Shown one piece after another: positions 9,489 to 24,161 of a stretch of DNA of 64,000 bases. Source of the stretch: Cytobacillus sp. IB215665. Its GTDB lineage: Bacteria; Bacillota; Bacilli; Bacillales; SM2101. The notes beneath the pieces were generated by a model that saw only the letters and a list, made by a program, of their open reading frames with translations, made no database searches and was not told where the DNA came from. Position numbers and translations under genes: made by a program. The first letter of the stretch is position 1, and each line of letters starts with the position of its first letter. The DNA lies in NCBI RefSeq assembly GCF_033963835.1, contig NZ_JAXBME010000001.1, forward strand, positions 186,001 to 250,000. The letters run 5' to 3'.

Positions 9489-9869
9489 ATGCAAGATTTG
9501 CAGCAAATGTCTATACGTTATAGAAAATACATATTATTTCTGCTTTCAATCTACGTGTTAGGTTGGGGGTTCACACCATATCAATCGGTTTTTTTAGGGC
9601 TGATACTTGGTACAGTAATAAGTTTGTATAATTTATGGATCATGGTTCGTAGGTCAAACCGGTTTACTAAAGCGGTGAAAGAAGGTACTAAAGTTCGTTC
9701 GCTAGGAACATTTAATCGGATGGCTTCAGCTGCACTTGTCGTGTATATTGCATTACAATATCCAGACAAGATTCATTTATACTCAGCAATATTGGGATTA
9801 ATGACGATCTATATCGTCATTATAATAGATTATTTTTTTCAACTCATTCATCGCGGGGAAGAGAGGTGA
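9489..9869 (+). CDS. atpI: ATP synthase subunit I
   Basis: A 126-residue membrane protein with four hydrophobic segments (about 14-30, 34-54, 73-89 and 95-115), matching AtpI, the accessory protein that helps assemble the c-ring of F0. The ribosome site GGGAGA lies inside the end of atpZ, with a 2-bp intergenic gap, so the two are probably translationally coupled. atpB follows after 7 bp. Confidence 0.85.
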   Translation: MQDLQQMSIRYRKYILFLLSIYVLGWGFTPYQSVFLGLILGTVISLYNLWIMVRRSNRFTKAVKEGTKVRSLGTFNRMASAALVVYIALQYPDKIHLYSAILGLMTIYIVIIIDYFFQLIHRGEER

Positions 9870-9876
9870 ATAATAA

Positions 9877-10611
<735 letters not shown>

Positions 10612-10656
10612 ATAAATCTACTCGTTCAAAATTAATTTTTGGACACATCTTTTTAA

Positions 10657-10923
<267 letters not shown>

Positions 10924-10948
10924 TAGTAGATCTTTGATTAGTGGGGTA

Positions 10949-10987
10949 ATGGCGAAGAACATGTTCAAAGAACCTTCGCCATTCCTT
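10949..10987 (+). terminator. Terminator-like hairpin between atpE and atpF
   Basis: A 10-bp stem AATGGCGAAG / CTTCGCCATT (10949-10958 with 10974-10983), followed by CCTTTTG. Lying inside the operon just after atpE, it may protect the atpE mRNA end or cause partial termination, which would favour subunit c over the distal genes. Confidence 0.7.
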
Positions 10988-11064
10988 TTGTTTAAATAAT
11001 ATAATTATAATTTTCTTACACATACAATCGTTCAAAGACATTAGGTTTTTGGGCGTCTTCATGA

Positions 11065-13703
<2,639 letters not shown>

Positions 13704-13712
13704 TTGATGCTA

Positions 13713-13752
13713 AGCGGCGAGGTCTTACATTTGTAAATATACGATCGCCGCT
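13713..13752 (+). other. Intra-operon hairpin between atpA and atpG
   Basis: An 8-bp GC-rich stem AGCGGCGA / TCGCCGCT (13713-13720 with 13745-13752) with a 24-nt loop and no T tract. Possibly an mRNA processing or stability element. Confidence 0.6.
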
Positions 13753-13801
13753 ATTTATACAAAATTTATTTTTATTTTGAACAACCTTAAAAAGGTGGTG
13801 A

Positions 13802-14665
<864 letters not shown>

Positions 14666-14677
14666 GAAAGATCATAG

Positions 14678-16559
<1,882 letters not shown>

Positions 16560-16561
16560 TT

Positions 16562-16597
16562 AAAAAGGCTTTCTGTATCATACAGAAAGCCTTTTTA
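16562..16597 (+). terminator. Rho-independent terminator of the atp operon
   Basis: A long stem AAAAAGGCTTTCTGTA / TACAGAAAGCCTTTTT with a TCA loop immediately after the atpC stop. Its A-T flanks could make it work on both strands. Confidence 0.92.
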
Positions 16598-16678
16598 TTT
16601 GTGATTTTTGTCATTGACGAAAGGCTTAAAATTAAGTAATGTTGCTGATGGAAAATTCAATATTTCGTCCATGCTTTA

Positions 16679-16707
16679 TCGACACAAATATTGGTATTTG
16701 CTATAAT
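16679..16707 (+). promoter_or_regulatory. Candidate SigA promoter of the nuo operon
   Basis: TCGACA (16679-16684), 17-bp spacer, consensus TATAAT (16702-16707), 58 bp before nuoA. With the atpC terminator upstream, the nuo genes form their own transcription unit. Confidence 0.65.
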
Positions 16708-16765
16708 GTTAACGGTTAAATAAAATATTTTTTTCATTACAAGGCACGACAAACGGAGGGGGAAC

Positions 16766-17140
16766 ATGGAGCAATTTAACTTATACATCAACAATTATTT
16801 AATCGTATTCGTTTTTCTATGTCTAGGAGTCTTGTTACCTGTAGTTGCATTAACAGCAGGACGGTTTTTACGGCCGCATGCACCGAACAGTGAAAAGCAA
16901 AAGACTTATGAAAGCGGTATTGAACCATTCCATGATTCACGTGTGCAGTTTAACGTAAGGTATTATATTTTTGGCTTAATGTTTGTAATTTTTGATGTTG
17001 AAACAGTTTTCTTATACCCATGGGCAGTTGCATATGACAAACTCGGTATTTTTGCATTAATTGAAATGCTTATTTTTGTCGTTATGTTATTAATCGGGTT
17101 AATATATGCATGGAAGAAGAAGGTGTTAAAATGGATTTAA
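16766..17140 (+). CDS. nuoA: NADH-quinone oxidoreductase subunit A
   Basis: A 124-residue membrane subunit of complex I with three helices (about 10-31, 67-88 and 93-115). The loop [24 protein letters not shown] (about 44-67) carries the conserved YESG and Q-F-x-V-R-YY motifs near the quinone site. The ribosome site is GGAGGGGG. Its 3' end overlaps nuoB by 10 bp. Confidence 0.96.
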   Translation: MEQFNLYINNYLIVFVFLCLGVLLPVVALTAGRFLRPHAPNSEKQKTYESGIEPFHDSRVQFNVRYYIFGLMFVIFDVETVFLYPWAVAYDKLGIFALIEMLIFVVMLLIGLIYAWKKKVLKWI

Positions 17141-17643
17141 ACATAGAAAACATTTCAGCAGAAGAAATGGAAGAATTAAAACGCAATATATTTTTTACAA
17201 CACTTGAACAATTGAAGGGTTGGGCGAGAAGTAATTCTTTATGGCCATTAACGATGGGACTCGCTTGTTGTGGTATCGAAATGATGGGTGTTGGATCATC
17301 ACATTATGACTTAGACCGTTTTGGCTCTTTTTTTCGTACCTCTCCACGACAATCTGATGTCATGATTGTTTCGGGGACAGTTACAAAAAAAATGGCGCCA
17401 ATCGTTAAGAGATTATACGATCAAATGTCTGAACCTAAGTGGGTAATAGCTATGGGGTCTTGTGCAACAGCGGGAGGACCATATGTTAAGTCTTATGCAG
17501 TTGTCAAAGGGGTTGACCAAATTGTACCTGTTGACGTATACATTCCTGGGTGTCCGCCAAATCCAGCAGCACTTATTTATGGAATAAATAAATTAAAGGA
17601 AAAAATTCGCTACGAAGCTAAGACAGGGAAGAAGGTGATGTAG
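17131..17643 (+). CDS. nuoB: NADH-quinone oxidoreductase subunit B
   Basis: A 170-residue subunit that carries the terminal [4Fe-4S] cluster N2 of complex I. The four ligands are Cys46 and Cys47 ([10 protein letters not shown]), Cys111 (GSCATAGG) and Cys141 (IPGCPPNP). The frame is open from 17110, but ATG17131 follows AAGGTG and matches the family N-terminus. It overlaps nuoA by 10 bp and nuoC starts 3 bp after its stop. Confidence 0.96.
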   Translation: MDLNIENISAEEMEELKRNIFFTTLEQLKGWARSNSLWPLTMGLACCGIEMMGVGSSHYDLDRFGSFFRTSPRQSDVMIVSGTVTKKMAPIVKRLYDQMSEPKWVIAMGSCATAGGPYVKSYAVVKGVDQIVPVDVYIPGCPPNPAALIYGINKLKEKIRYEAKTGKKVM

Positions 17644-17646
17644 CAA

Positions 17647-18843
17647 ATGAGCAAAGATCTTGATCAACAAAAGAAGGAAGCTGCAAAAAAAGCTAAAGAG
17701 CTAGCATTAAAAAAGCTAGCAGAGAAGAAAGCTAACGATGCTAGTCTTGAAGAAAATGAAAGTGATTCAAATATTGATGTAGCTAAAGCAAAAGCAGGCG
17801 CAGCAGCGAAGGCAAAAGCCGCTGCATTAGCCAAACAAAAAGAGATTGCAAAGCAAAAAAATGAGGGCGAAAAATCAGCACAAAAGGAAGCGGTTACAAG
17901 TAGTTCTAATGATGTAACAGATCTTGAAAAGCAAAAGGCAGCCGCAGCAGCAAAGGCAAAAGCCGCTGCGTTAGCTAAACAAAAAGCAAAAGAAAAGAAC
18001 GAAAGAGCTTCTGAAGGTGATGAAGCGAAAGCAAAAGCTGCTGCCGCAGCAAAAGCGAAAGCCGCTGCGTTAGCCAAACAAAAAGCAAAAGAAAAAAATG
18101 AAAAAGCTCCTGAAGGTGATGAAGCGAAAGCAAAGGCGGCAGCCGCAGCAAAAGCAAAAGCCGCCGCAGCAGCAAAGGCAAAAGCCGCTGCTTTAGCAAA
18201 GCAACAGAGGGATAGTGGCAATGAGAAAGTAGAAAATGATGATGCCGCAGCAGCAAAAGCGAAAGCGATTGCAGCAGCAAAGGCAAAAGCGAAGGCTGCC
18301 GCTGCAGCAAAAGCAAAAGCAAGTGGTGCAACAGAGTCAGATCAAACAGTAGAGAAAAAACCATCTCAAAACCAACCTTATCTCGATAAATATGTAAAAG
18401 TAATTGAAGAGCATCTTGGAAAGGAAGTTTTGTCAGACTCATATATTAATGAGCTTTCAAAAGATGTTCCAACACTAGTAGCAACACCTGACTCATATTT
18501 TAAAATAGCAGAATTCCTAAAATATAATGAACAGTTAAGCTTTGACTATTTATCGAATATACACGGAACAGATTTTGTTTCGCATATGGAAGTTTATGTG
18601 CATTTATACTCATATATTAATCGGCAAACTGTTGCCTTAAAGGTCAAAATAGATCGTGAGGAACCAATTATTGATTCGCTGCAACCATTATGGGAAGGAG
18701 CGAATTGGCCTGAACGGGAAGCTTATGACTTATTAGGCATCAATTTTAAAGGTCATCCTAACTTAGCGCGCATTTTACTTGCAGAGGATTGGGTTGGATA
18801 CCCGCTTAGAAAAGACTACGAACCGTATGATGTGGAGGTTTAA
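17647..18843 (+). CDS. nuoC: NADH-quinone oxidoreductase subunit C with long Lys/Ala-rich N-terminal extension
   Basis: A 398-residue protein. The conserved NuoC (30-kDa) domain occupies about 242-398, ending with the signature PEREAYDLLGINFKGHPNLARIL (about 354-376). The first ~240 residues are low-complexity Lys, Ala and Glu, with tandem copies of AAAAAKAKAAALAKQKAKEK-type units, probably helical. Usual NuoC proteins are 150-200 residues. Lys/Ala-rich extensions of varying length are known in Bacillaceae NuoC, but this one is long and repetitive. The start ATG17647 follows GAAGGTGATG. The domain itself looks intact, so it should still bridge NuoB/D/I. The role of the extension is unknown. 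Confidence 0.94.
   Translation: MSKDLDQQKKEAAKKAKELALKKLAEKKANDASLEENESDSNIDVAKAKAGAAAKAKAAALAKQKEIAKQKNEGEKSAQKEAVTSSSNDVTDLEKQKAAAAAKAKAAALAKQKAKEKNERASEGDEAKAKAAAAAKAKAAALAKQKAKEKNEKAPEGDEAKAKAAAAAKAKAAAAAKAKAAALAKQQRDSGNEKVENDDAAAAKAKAIAAAKAKAKAAAAAKAKASGATESDQTVEKKPSQNQPYLDKYVKVIEEHLGKEVLSDSYINELSKDVPTLVATPDSYFKIAEFLKYNEQLSFDYLSNIHGTDFVSHMEVYVHLYSYINRQTVALKVKIDREEPIIDSLQPLWEGANWPEREAYDLLGINFKGHPNLARILLAEDWVGYPLRKDYEPYDVEV
17935..18330 (+). repeat. Coding tandem repeat in nuoC (Lys/Ala-rich)
   Basis: Near-identical stretches built on gcagcaaaagcgaaagcc-type codons recur; the best pair (about 17941-18040 and 18040-18140) is a unit of about 33 codons ending KEKNExxxEGDEAKAK. The copy number is likely to vary by slippage or recombination in related strains. 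Confidence 0.8.
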
Positions 18844-18846
18844 CTG

Positions 18847-19947
18847 ATGATTCGAACAGAAGAAATGCTCCTTAACGTTGGACCGCAGCATCCAAGTACA
18901 CATGGTGTATTTCGGCTTGTGGTCAAAATAGATGGTGAAATCATAACGGAAGCGACACCAGTAATTGGTTATCTTCACCGTGGAACAGAAAAACTTGCAG
19001 AGGACTTACAATATACGCAAATCATCCCATTTACTGATAGAATGGATTATTTATCAGCAATGACGAATAATTACGTCTTATGTCATTCAGTTGAAACAAT
19101 GATGGGGCTTGAAGTACCTGAACGAGCTGAATACTTAAGAGTATTGGCGATGGAGCTTGGACGTATCGCTAGTCATCTCGTCTGGTGGGGAACATATTTA
19201 CTAGATATCGGTGCAGTCAGTCCGTTTCTTTATGCATTTAGAGAACGTGAAATGATTATTAATCTGCTAAACGAGCTTTCAGGTGCTAGACTTACCTTTA
19301 ATTATATGAGGGTAGGCGGTGTCAAGTGGGATGCACCAGAAGGTTGGATTCAAAAGGTAGAAGAGTTTGTTCCATACATGCGTGAACAGCTTAAAGGGTA
19401 CCATGACCTCGTCACTGGAAACGAGATCTTTATGACTCGTGTAAAAGGTGTAGGAACTTATACGAAGGAAGATGCACTTGCATATTCTTTAAGCGGAGTA
19501 AACTTACGCTGTACGGGCGTTAAATGGGACCTACGAAAAGACGAGCCATATTCAATCTATGATAGGTTTGATTTTGGTGTACCTGTTCGAGAAGAAGGCG
19601 ATGCATTAGCACGTTATTTCTGCCGCTTAGAAGAAATTGAAGAGTCATTAAAAATAATCGAACAAGCTTGTGAGCAGTTCCCAAATGATGGTCCAATATT
19701 GGCGAAAGTACCTAGAATTATCAAAGCTCCGAAAGGTGAAGCGTATGTGAGAATCGAATCACCTCGTGGAGAAATAGGCTGTTACATTGCAAGTGACGGT
19801 AAGAAGGAGCCGTATCGTTTAAAATTCCGTCGTCCTTCATTTTATAATTTGCAAATCCTCTCAAAATTATTAAAAGGGGAAAATATGGCGAATTTAATTG
19901 TTATTTTAGGAGCAGTTGATATTGTTCTTGGGGAGGTAGATGGGTAA
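18847..19947 (+). CDS. nuoD: NADH-quinone oxidoreductase subunit D
   Basis: A 366-residue 49-kDa-type subunit that forms much of the quinone-binding pocket with NuoB. The N-terminal VGPQHPSTHGVFRL (11-24) contains the conserved His pair, followed by GYLHRGTEKLAE (about 42-53) and the C-terminal ESPRGEIGCYIASDG, the position that binds NiFe in related hydrogenases but lacks the cysteines here. It is separate from nuoC rather than fused. Its stop overlaps the nuoH start by one base. Confidence 0.97.
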   Translation: MIRTEEMLLNVGPQHPSTHGVFRLVVKIDGEIITEATPVIGYLHRGTEKLAEDLQYTQIIPFTDRMDYLSAMTNNYVLCHSVETMMGLEVPERAEYLRVLAMELGRIASHLVWWGTYLLDIGAVSPFLYAFREREMIINLLNELSGARLTFNYMRVGGVKWDAPEGWIQKVEEFVPYMREQLKGYHDLVTGNEIFMTRVKGVGTYTKEDALAYSLSGVNLRCTGVKWDLRKDEPYSIYDRFDFGVPVREEGDALARYFCRLEEIEESLKIIEQACEQFPNDGPILAKVPRIIKAPKGEAYVRIESPRGEIGCYIASDGKKEPYRLKFRRPSFYNLQILSKLLKGENMANLIVILGAVDIVLGEVDG

Positions 19948-20954
19948 TGATGCAAGACTTATTGCATTCCTCACCAACTGTCGGAAACCTGACCATTTTT
20001 TTAGGATTGGGTACGCTATTTTTATTTGTAGTACTAGGATTTGTTACATATGGCATCTTAGCAGAGAGGAAAGTAATGGGATTTATGCAGGGACGTATAG
20101 GTCCGAACCAAGTAGGGGGCCGTTGGGGCTTACTACAAACTGTTGCAGATGTTCTTAAGCTGTTATTAAAAGAAGATGTCGTAACTAAGAATGCTGATAG
20201 ACCACTATTTTTAATTGCTCCAATCATTGCTTTTGCTCCTGCATTTATGGTGTTGGCAACGATGCCATTCACGGATGCATTCCAATTTGCAGATATTGGT
20301 GTTGGATTATTGTATTACATTGCTATATCTGGCTTAACGACAATTGGGGTTGTGACTGGTGGTTGGGCATCAAACAACAAATATGCATTATTAGGTAGTA
20401 TGCGTGCCGCTGCACAGATGATTTCTTACGAGATTCCACTTGTGATGTCAGTATTAGGGGTCATCTTCTTAACAGGAAGCTTAAATTTAAATGATATCGT
20501 GCAAGGTCAAGAAACTTGGTGGAATATATTTAGGCAACCAATTGGTTTTGTCGTCTTTTTAATTGCTGCTGTTGCAGAGTTGAATCGTGTTCCTTTTGAT
20601 TTACCAGAGGCAGAGTCGGAAATTATCGCAGGTTACCACGTCGAATATTCAGGGTTTCGCTGGGCATTTTTCATGCTAGCTGAATATGTTTACTTTTTTG
20701 CGATGGCTTCACTTATAACTGTATTATTTTTAGGTGGATGGCATCCGATCATGTTCCTTGATTTTATTCCTGGAGCGGTTTGGTTTGCTTTAAAGTTTAG
20801 CTTCGTAGTGTTTTTACTTATTTGGTTCCGTGTTGCATTTCCACGTGTACGAGCAGACCATCTAATGGAATTTGGCTGGAAGGTGTTACTACCTGTTGCA
20901 CTTGCAAATATATTTATTACAGCTGTAATTAAGGAAATTATTAACTACTTTTAG
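19947..20954 (+). CDS. nuoH: NADH-quinone oxidoreductase subunit H
   Basis: A 335-residue polytopic subunit (eight or more helices) that links the quinone pocket to the membrane arm. Conserved segments are GILAERKVMGFMQGRIGPNQVGGRWGLLQ (about 37-65) and VPFDLPEAESEIIAGYHVEYSG (about 215-236), the acidic loop near the quinone entry. The ribosome site GGGGAGGT lies within nuoD. A 50-bp gap precedes nuoI. Confidence 0.97.
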   Translation: MMQDLLHSSPTVGNLTIFLGLGTLFLFVVLGFVTYGILAERKVMGFMQGRIGPNQVGGRWGLLQTVADVLKLLLKEDVVTKNADRPLFLIAPIIAFAPAFMVLATMPFTDAFQFADIGVGLLYYIAISGLTTIGVVTGGWASNNKYALLGSMRAAAQMISYEIPLVMSVLGVIFLTGSLNLNDIVQGQETWWNIFRQPIGFVVFLIAAVAELNRVPFDLPEAESEIIAGYHVEYSGFRWAFFMLAEYVYFFAMASLITVLFLGGWHPIMFLDFIPGAVWFALKFSFVVFLLIWFRVAFPRVRADHLMEFGWKVLLPVALANIFITAVIKEIINYF

Positions 20955-21004
20955 AGGAACATCCTCATTAGTAATATGTCAATAAAAAATAAGGGGTTGG
21001 GTAC

Positions 21005-21424
21005 ATGCTAGGTTTAGCAAAAGGATTAAAATATACCCTAAATAGTGTAACGAAGAAGAAGGTTACGTATGATTATCCGAATGAATCATTACCACTTCCT
21101 GATCGTTTTCGAGGAATACAAAAATTCTATCCTGAAAAATGTATCGTTTGTAACCAGTGTGCAAATATATGCCCGACTGATTGCATTAGGCTGACTGGTA
21201 AGAAGCATCCTGATCCAAATAAAAAAGGGAAAATCATCGATACTTATGATATTAATTTTGAAATTTGTATTTTATGCGATTTATGCACGGAAGTTTGTCC
21301 GACTGAAGCAATAGTCATGACCAACAACTTTGAGCTTGCTGAGTACAGTCGTGATGAGCTATTTAAAAATCTAGAGTGGTTAGATGAGAATGACCAAAAC
21401 ATTCGAAAGGAGAATAAAGCATGA
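21005..21424 (+). CDS. nuoI: NADH-quinone oxidoreductase subunit I
   Basis: A 139-residue ferredoxin-like subunit with two [4Fe-4S] clusters (N6a and N6b). The cysteine sets are C46-x2-C49-x2-C52-x3-C56 with C60, and C88-x2-C91-x2-C94-x3-C98, each followed by Pro. It passes electrons toward cluster N2 in NuoB. As NuoEFG are absent, it is the most exposed electron entry point coded here. The ribosome site is AAGGGG and the stop overlaps nuoJ (ATGA). Confidence 0.97.
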   Translation: MLGLAKGLKYTLNSVTKKKVTYDYPNESLPLPDRFRGIQKFYPEKCIVCNQCANICPTDCIRLTGKKHPDPNKKGKIIDTYDINFEICILCDLCTEVCPTEAIVMTNNFELAEYSRDELFKNLEWLDENDQNIRKENKA

Positions 21425-21936
21425 GCGGTGAATTTATAGCACTAATAGTACTTTCACTAATCGCTATAATTGGCAGTATCCTCATGTTGTCTCTAACAAA
21501 GGTAGTACACATGGTCATTTCACTTGTGTTTACGTTTATTAGTATTGCTGGTGTTTATGTCCTGTTGTCTGCAGAATTTGTAGCGGCTGTTCAAATATTA
21601 ATATACTCTGGTGCAATTACGATTATTATGTTATTTGGTATTATGCTGACACGTCATAATGATGAAACGGGTGACTCTAAGGCAAGCATGCTCCGTAAGC
21701 TTCTTACCTTATTGGGTGTCATAGCTTTTGGAATCGTAGTCATGCTAGGAATTGTTAATCTTGATTTCGGTCAACAAGCGACTACGTTACATGTAGAAAA
21801 CACAAAGCAGATAGGTATAGCCCTTTATTCTAAATTTGTTATACCGTTTGAATTAATGTCTGTTCTTTTGCTTGTAGCACTCATTGGGGCTATTATTTTA
21901 GCAAAAAAAGATGATGAGGAGGCGGACAATAAATGA
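21421..21936 (+). CDS. nuoJ: NADH-quinone oxidoreductase subunit J
   Basis: A 171-residue membrane subunit with five helices. The third has the conserved [27 protein letters not shown] segment (about 51-77), including the pi-bulge helix involved in coupling. It overlaps nuoI and nuoK by 4 bp each. Confidence 0.95.
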   Translation: MSGEFIALIVLSLIAIIGSILMLSLTKVVHMVISLVFTFISIAGVYVLLSAEFVAAVQILIYSGAITIIMLFGIMLTRHNDETGDSKASMLRKLLTLLGVIAFGIVVMLGIVNLDFGQQATTLHVENTKQIGIALYSKFVIPFELMSVLLLVALIGAIILAKKDDEEADNK

Positions 21937-22247
21937 GTTCAACTCCTTTAGCTGGTTATTTATTATTAGCGTTGTTTTTATTCTGCTTAGGCTTGTATGG
22001 TGCGCTGACGAAAAAAAATATGGTCATTGTGCTCATTTCGATTGAGCTAATGCTCAATGCTGTAAATATAAATTTAGTAGCATTTAGTAAATTTGGAGTC
22101 AATCCAAATATTACTGGTCAAATCTTTTCCCTTTTTACGATAACTATTGCTGCAGCAGAAGCCGCGGTTGGTTTAGCTATATTAATGGCGCTATATCGTA
22201 ATCGTAAGACAGTTAACATTGACGAAATGGATTCGATGAAGCATTAA
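21933..22247 (+). CDS. nuoK: NADH-quinone oxidoreductase subunit K
   Basis: A 104-residue membrane subunit with three helices. The conserved glutamates of the proton path lie in [18 protein letters not shown] (about 35-52) and in the [20 protein letters not shown] segment (about 69-88). It overlaps nuoJ by 4 bp (ATGA), and the ribosome site GAGGAGG lies inside nuoJ. Confidence 0.96.
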   Translation: MSSTPLAGYLLLALFLFCLGLYGALTKKNMVIVLISIELMLNAVNINLVAFSKFGVNPNITGQIFSLFTITIAAAEAAVGLAILMALYRNRKTVNIDEMDSMKH

Positions 22248-22292
22248 TGGACAGTTTATCTTCACTGACTAAAAAAAGGGGATCGTGATACG

Positions 22293-24161
22293 ATGATGGA
22301 ATATGCATGGTTAATACCGCTTTTCCCGTTAGTTTCTTTTGTGATTCTTCTCCTATTTGGTAAGCGTTTAAAGGAGGGGAGTGCATATGTAGGTATTCTC
22401 ATGACGTTGGTATCTTTCACATTGGCAATTTTCGTATTGGTTGAACGGCTGAGTGAACCAACATTTAAGCAAGAAGGTACATGGCTTACGATTGGGAATA
22501 TCAACTTAACAGCGGGATTTGAAATCAATCAATTAAATGCACTAATGCTAGTAGTAGTAACGCTTGTCAGTTTTCTTGTACACCTTTATTCAAAGGGATA
22601 TATGCATGGAGATGAACGGTTTTCAGTATTTTATGCATATCTAGGGTTATTTACATTTTCTATGCTAGGATTAGTGATCTCACCAAACCTACTTCAAACA
22701 TATGTATTTTGGGAGTTAGTTGGTGTGGGATCTTTCTTATTAATCGGTTTTTATTTTTATAAAGAGGATGCGAAAGCAGCTGCCAAAAAAGCGTTTATCA
22801 TGACTAGAATCGGTGATGTAGGATTATTCATTGGTATGATTCTATTATTTTGGCAGGTCGGTAGCTTTGAATATGATGAAATTTTCCATGCAGTATCAAC
22901 AAATGTGATACCTATGGAAATGATTACTTTAACAGCTATTTTAATTTTTATTGGTGCAATGGGTAAGTCAGGTCAGTTTCCATTACATTCATGGCTCCCT
23001 GATGCAATGGAAGGTCCGACACCTGTATCCGCACTTATACATGCGGCAACGATGGTAGCTGCAGGGGTATATTTAGTTGCTTCGATGTTTCCTTTGTTTA
23101 CTGCAAGTGAAACAGCATTGACAACAGTTGCAATAGTTGGTGGCTTTACAGCGATATTTGCGGCATCGATCGGACTAGTTCAAACGGATATTAAACGAGT
23201 GTTAGCTTATTCAACGGTTAGTCAGTTAGGATATATGATGCTTGCGCTAGGCACTGCGGGCTATGTCGCTGGGGTATTTCACCTGACGACACATGCATTT
23301 TTTAAGGCATTGCTATTCTTAGCAGCTGGTAGTGTCATTCACGCAGTTCATACGCAGAACATCAATGAGATGGGCGGTTTATGGAAAAAGCTGCGTCTTA
23401 CAGGTCCGTTATTTTTAATTGGTACGTTAGCAATTAGCGGTGTACCGTTATTTTCTGGTTTTTTCAGTAAAGAAGAAATTTTAGTTTCAGCATGGACTCA
23501 TGGCAATTATGTATTGTTTTGGATCGCTGTCATTGCAGCATTCTTCACAGCATTTTATATGTTCCGGTTATTCTTTTTAGTATTTACAGGAAAACAAAAT
23601 GGAACTACGAAAGAGGTACACGAGTCACCATTATCGATGACGTTTCCGATGATTGTGTTAGCTATTTTAGCGATTGTAGCTGGATATATAAATACACCTT
23701 GGTTTGGAACGTTCTTAGGTGATTGGTTGGCAGAAGGAAATGAATACTTGGAAGCTGCACATGTTAAAGCCCCATCATGGATTATGATTGTGGCAACGGT
23801 CGTTTCATTTGCCGGTATTTTTCTAGCATATTTAATGTATGGGAAAAAATCACTTGCAAGGGATACCTTCTCTTCACGTGAATCGATTGTATATAACATT
23901 TTGTTAAATAAATATTACGTAGATGAGTTTTATCAAGCAACGGTTGTTTACACAACTAAAGTGATTAGCTTATTTATGAAATATATTGAGAAATTTATCA
24001 TTGAAGGTATAGTGAATGGAATTGCATTATTTACACAAAGCATAGGTAGAATAGGGTCCAAGCTACAAAATGGTCAGATTCAAATGTATGGTGCAGTGAC
24101 TATTATTGGTTTAGCAATCTTATTAGTGATCTTTGCTTTGACAGGGGGGTATATCGGATGA
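22293..24161 (+). CDS. nuoL: NADH-quinone oxidoreductase subunit L
   Basis: A 622-residue antiporter-like subunit at the far end of the membrane arm. Core motifs are FWELVGVGSFLLIGFYF (about 144-160), GKSGQFPLHSWLPDAMEGPTPVSALIHAATMVAAG (about 225-259) with the key Lys and His residues, and ALGTAGYVAGVFHLTTHAFFKALLFL. The C-terminal part holds the region that becomes the lateral helix. ATG22293 and ATG22296 are both possible starts after AAAGGGGAT. It overlaps nuoM by 4 bp. Confidence 0.97.
   Translation: MMEYAWLIPLFPLVSFVILLLFGKRLKEGSAYVGILMTLVSFTLAIFVLVERLSEPTFKQEGTWLTIGNINLTAGFEINQLNALMLVVVTLVSFLVHLYSKGYMHGDERFSVFYAYLGLFTFSMLGLVISPNLLQTYVFWELVGVGSFLLIGFYFYKEDAKAAAKKAFIMTRIGDVGLFIGMILLFWQVGSFEYDEIFHAVSTNVIPMEMITLTAILIFIGAMGKSGQFPLHSWLPDAMEGPTPVSALIHAATMVAAGVYLVASMFPLFTASETALTTVAIVGGFTAIFAASIGLVQTDIKRVLAYSTVSQLGYMMLALGTAGYVAGVFHLTTHAFFKALLFLAAGSVIHAVHTQNINEMGGLWKKLRLTGPLFLIGTLAISGVPLFSGFFSKEEILVSAWTHGNYVLFWIAVIAAFFTAFYMFRLFFLVFTGKQNGTTKEVHESPLSMTFPMIVLAILAIVAGYINTPWFGTFLGDWLAEGNEYLEAAHVKAPSWIMIVATVVSFAGIFLAYLMYGKKSLARDTFSSRESIVYNILLNKYYVDEFYQATVVYTTKVISLFMKYIEKFIIEGIVNGIALFTQSIGRIGSKLQNGQIQMYGAVTIIGLAILLVIFALTGGYIG

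Noticed and set aside
17664-18442. Minus-strand ORFs (185 and 155 codons) opposite nuoC
   Set aside because: They mirror the Lys/Ala codon repeats of nuoC; nuoC is conserved and in-operon, the mirror frames have no ribosome site.
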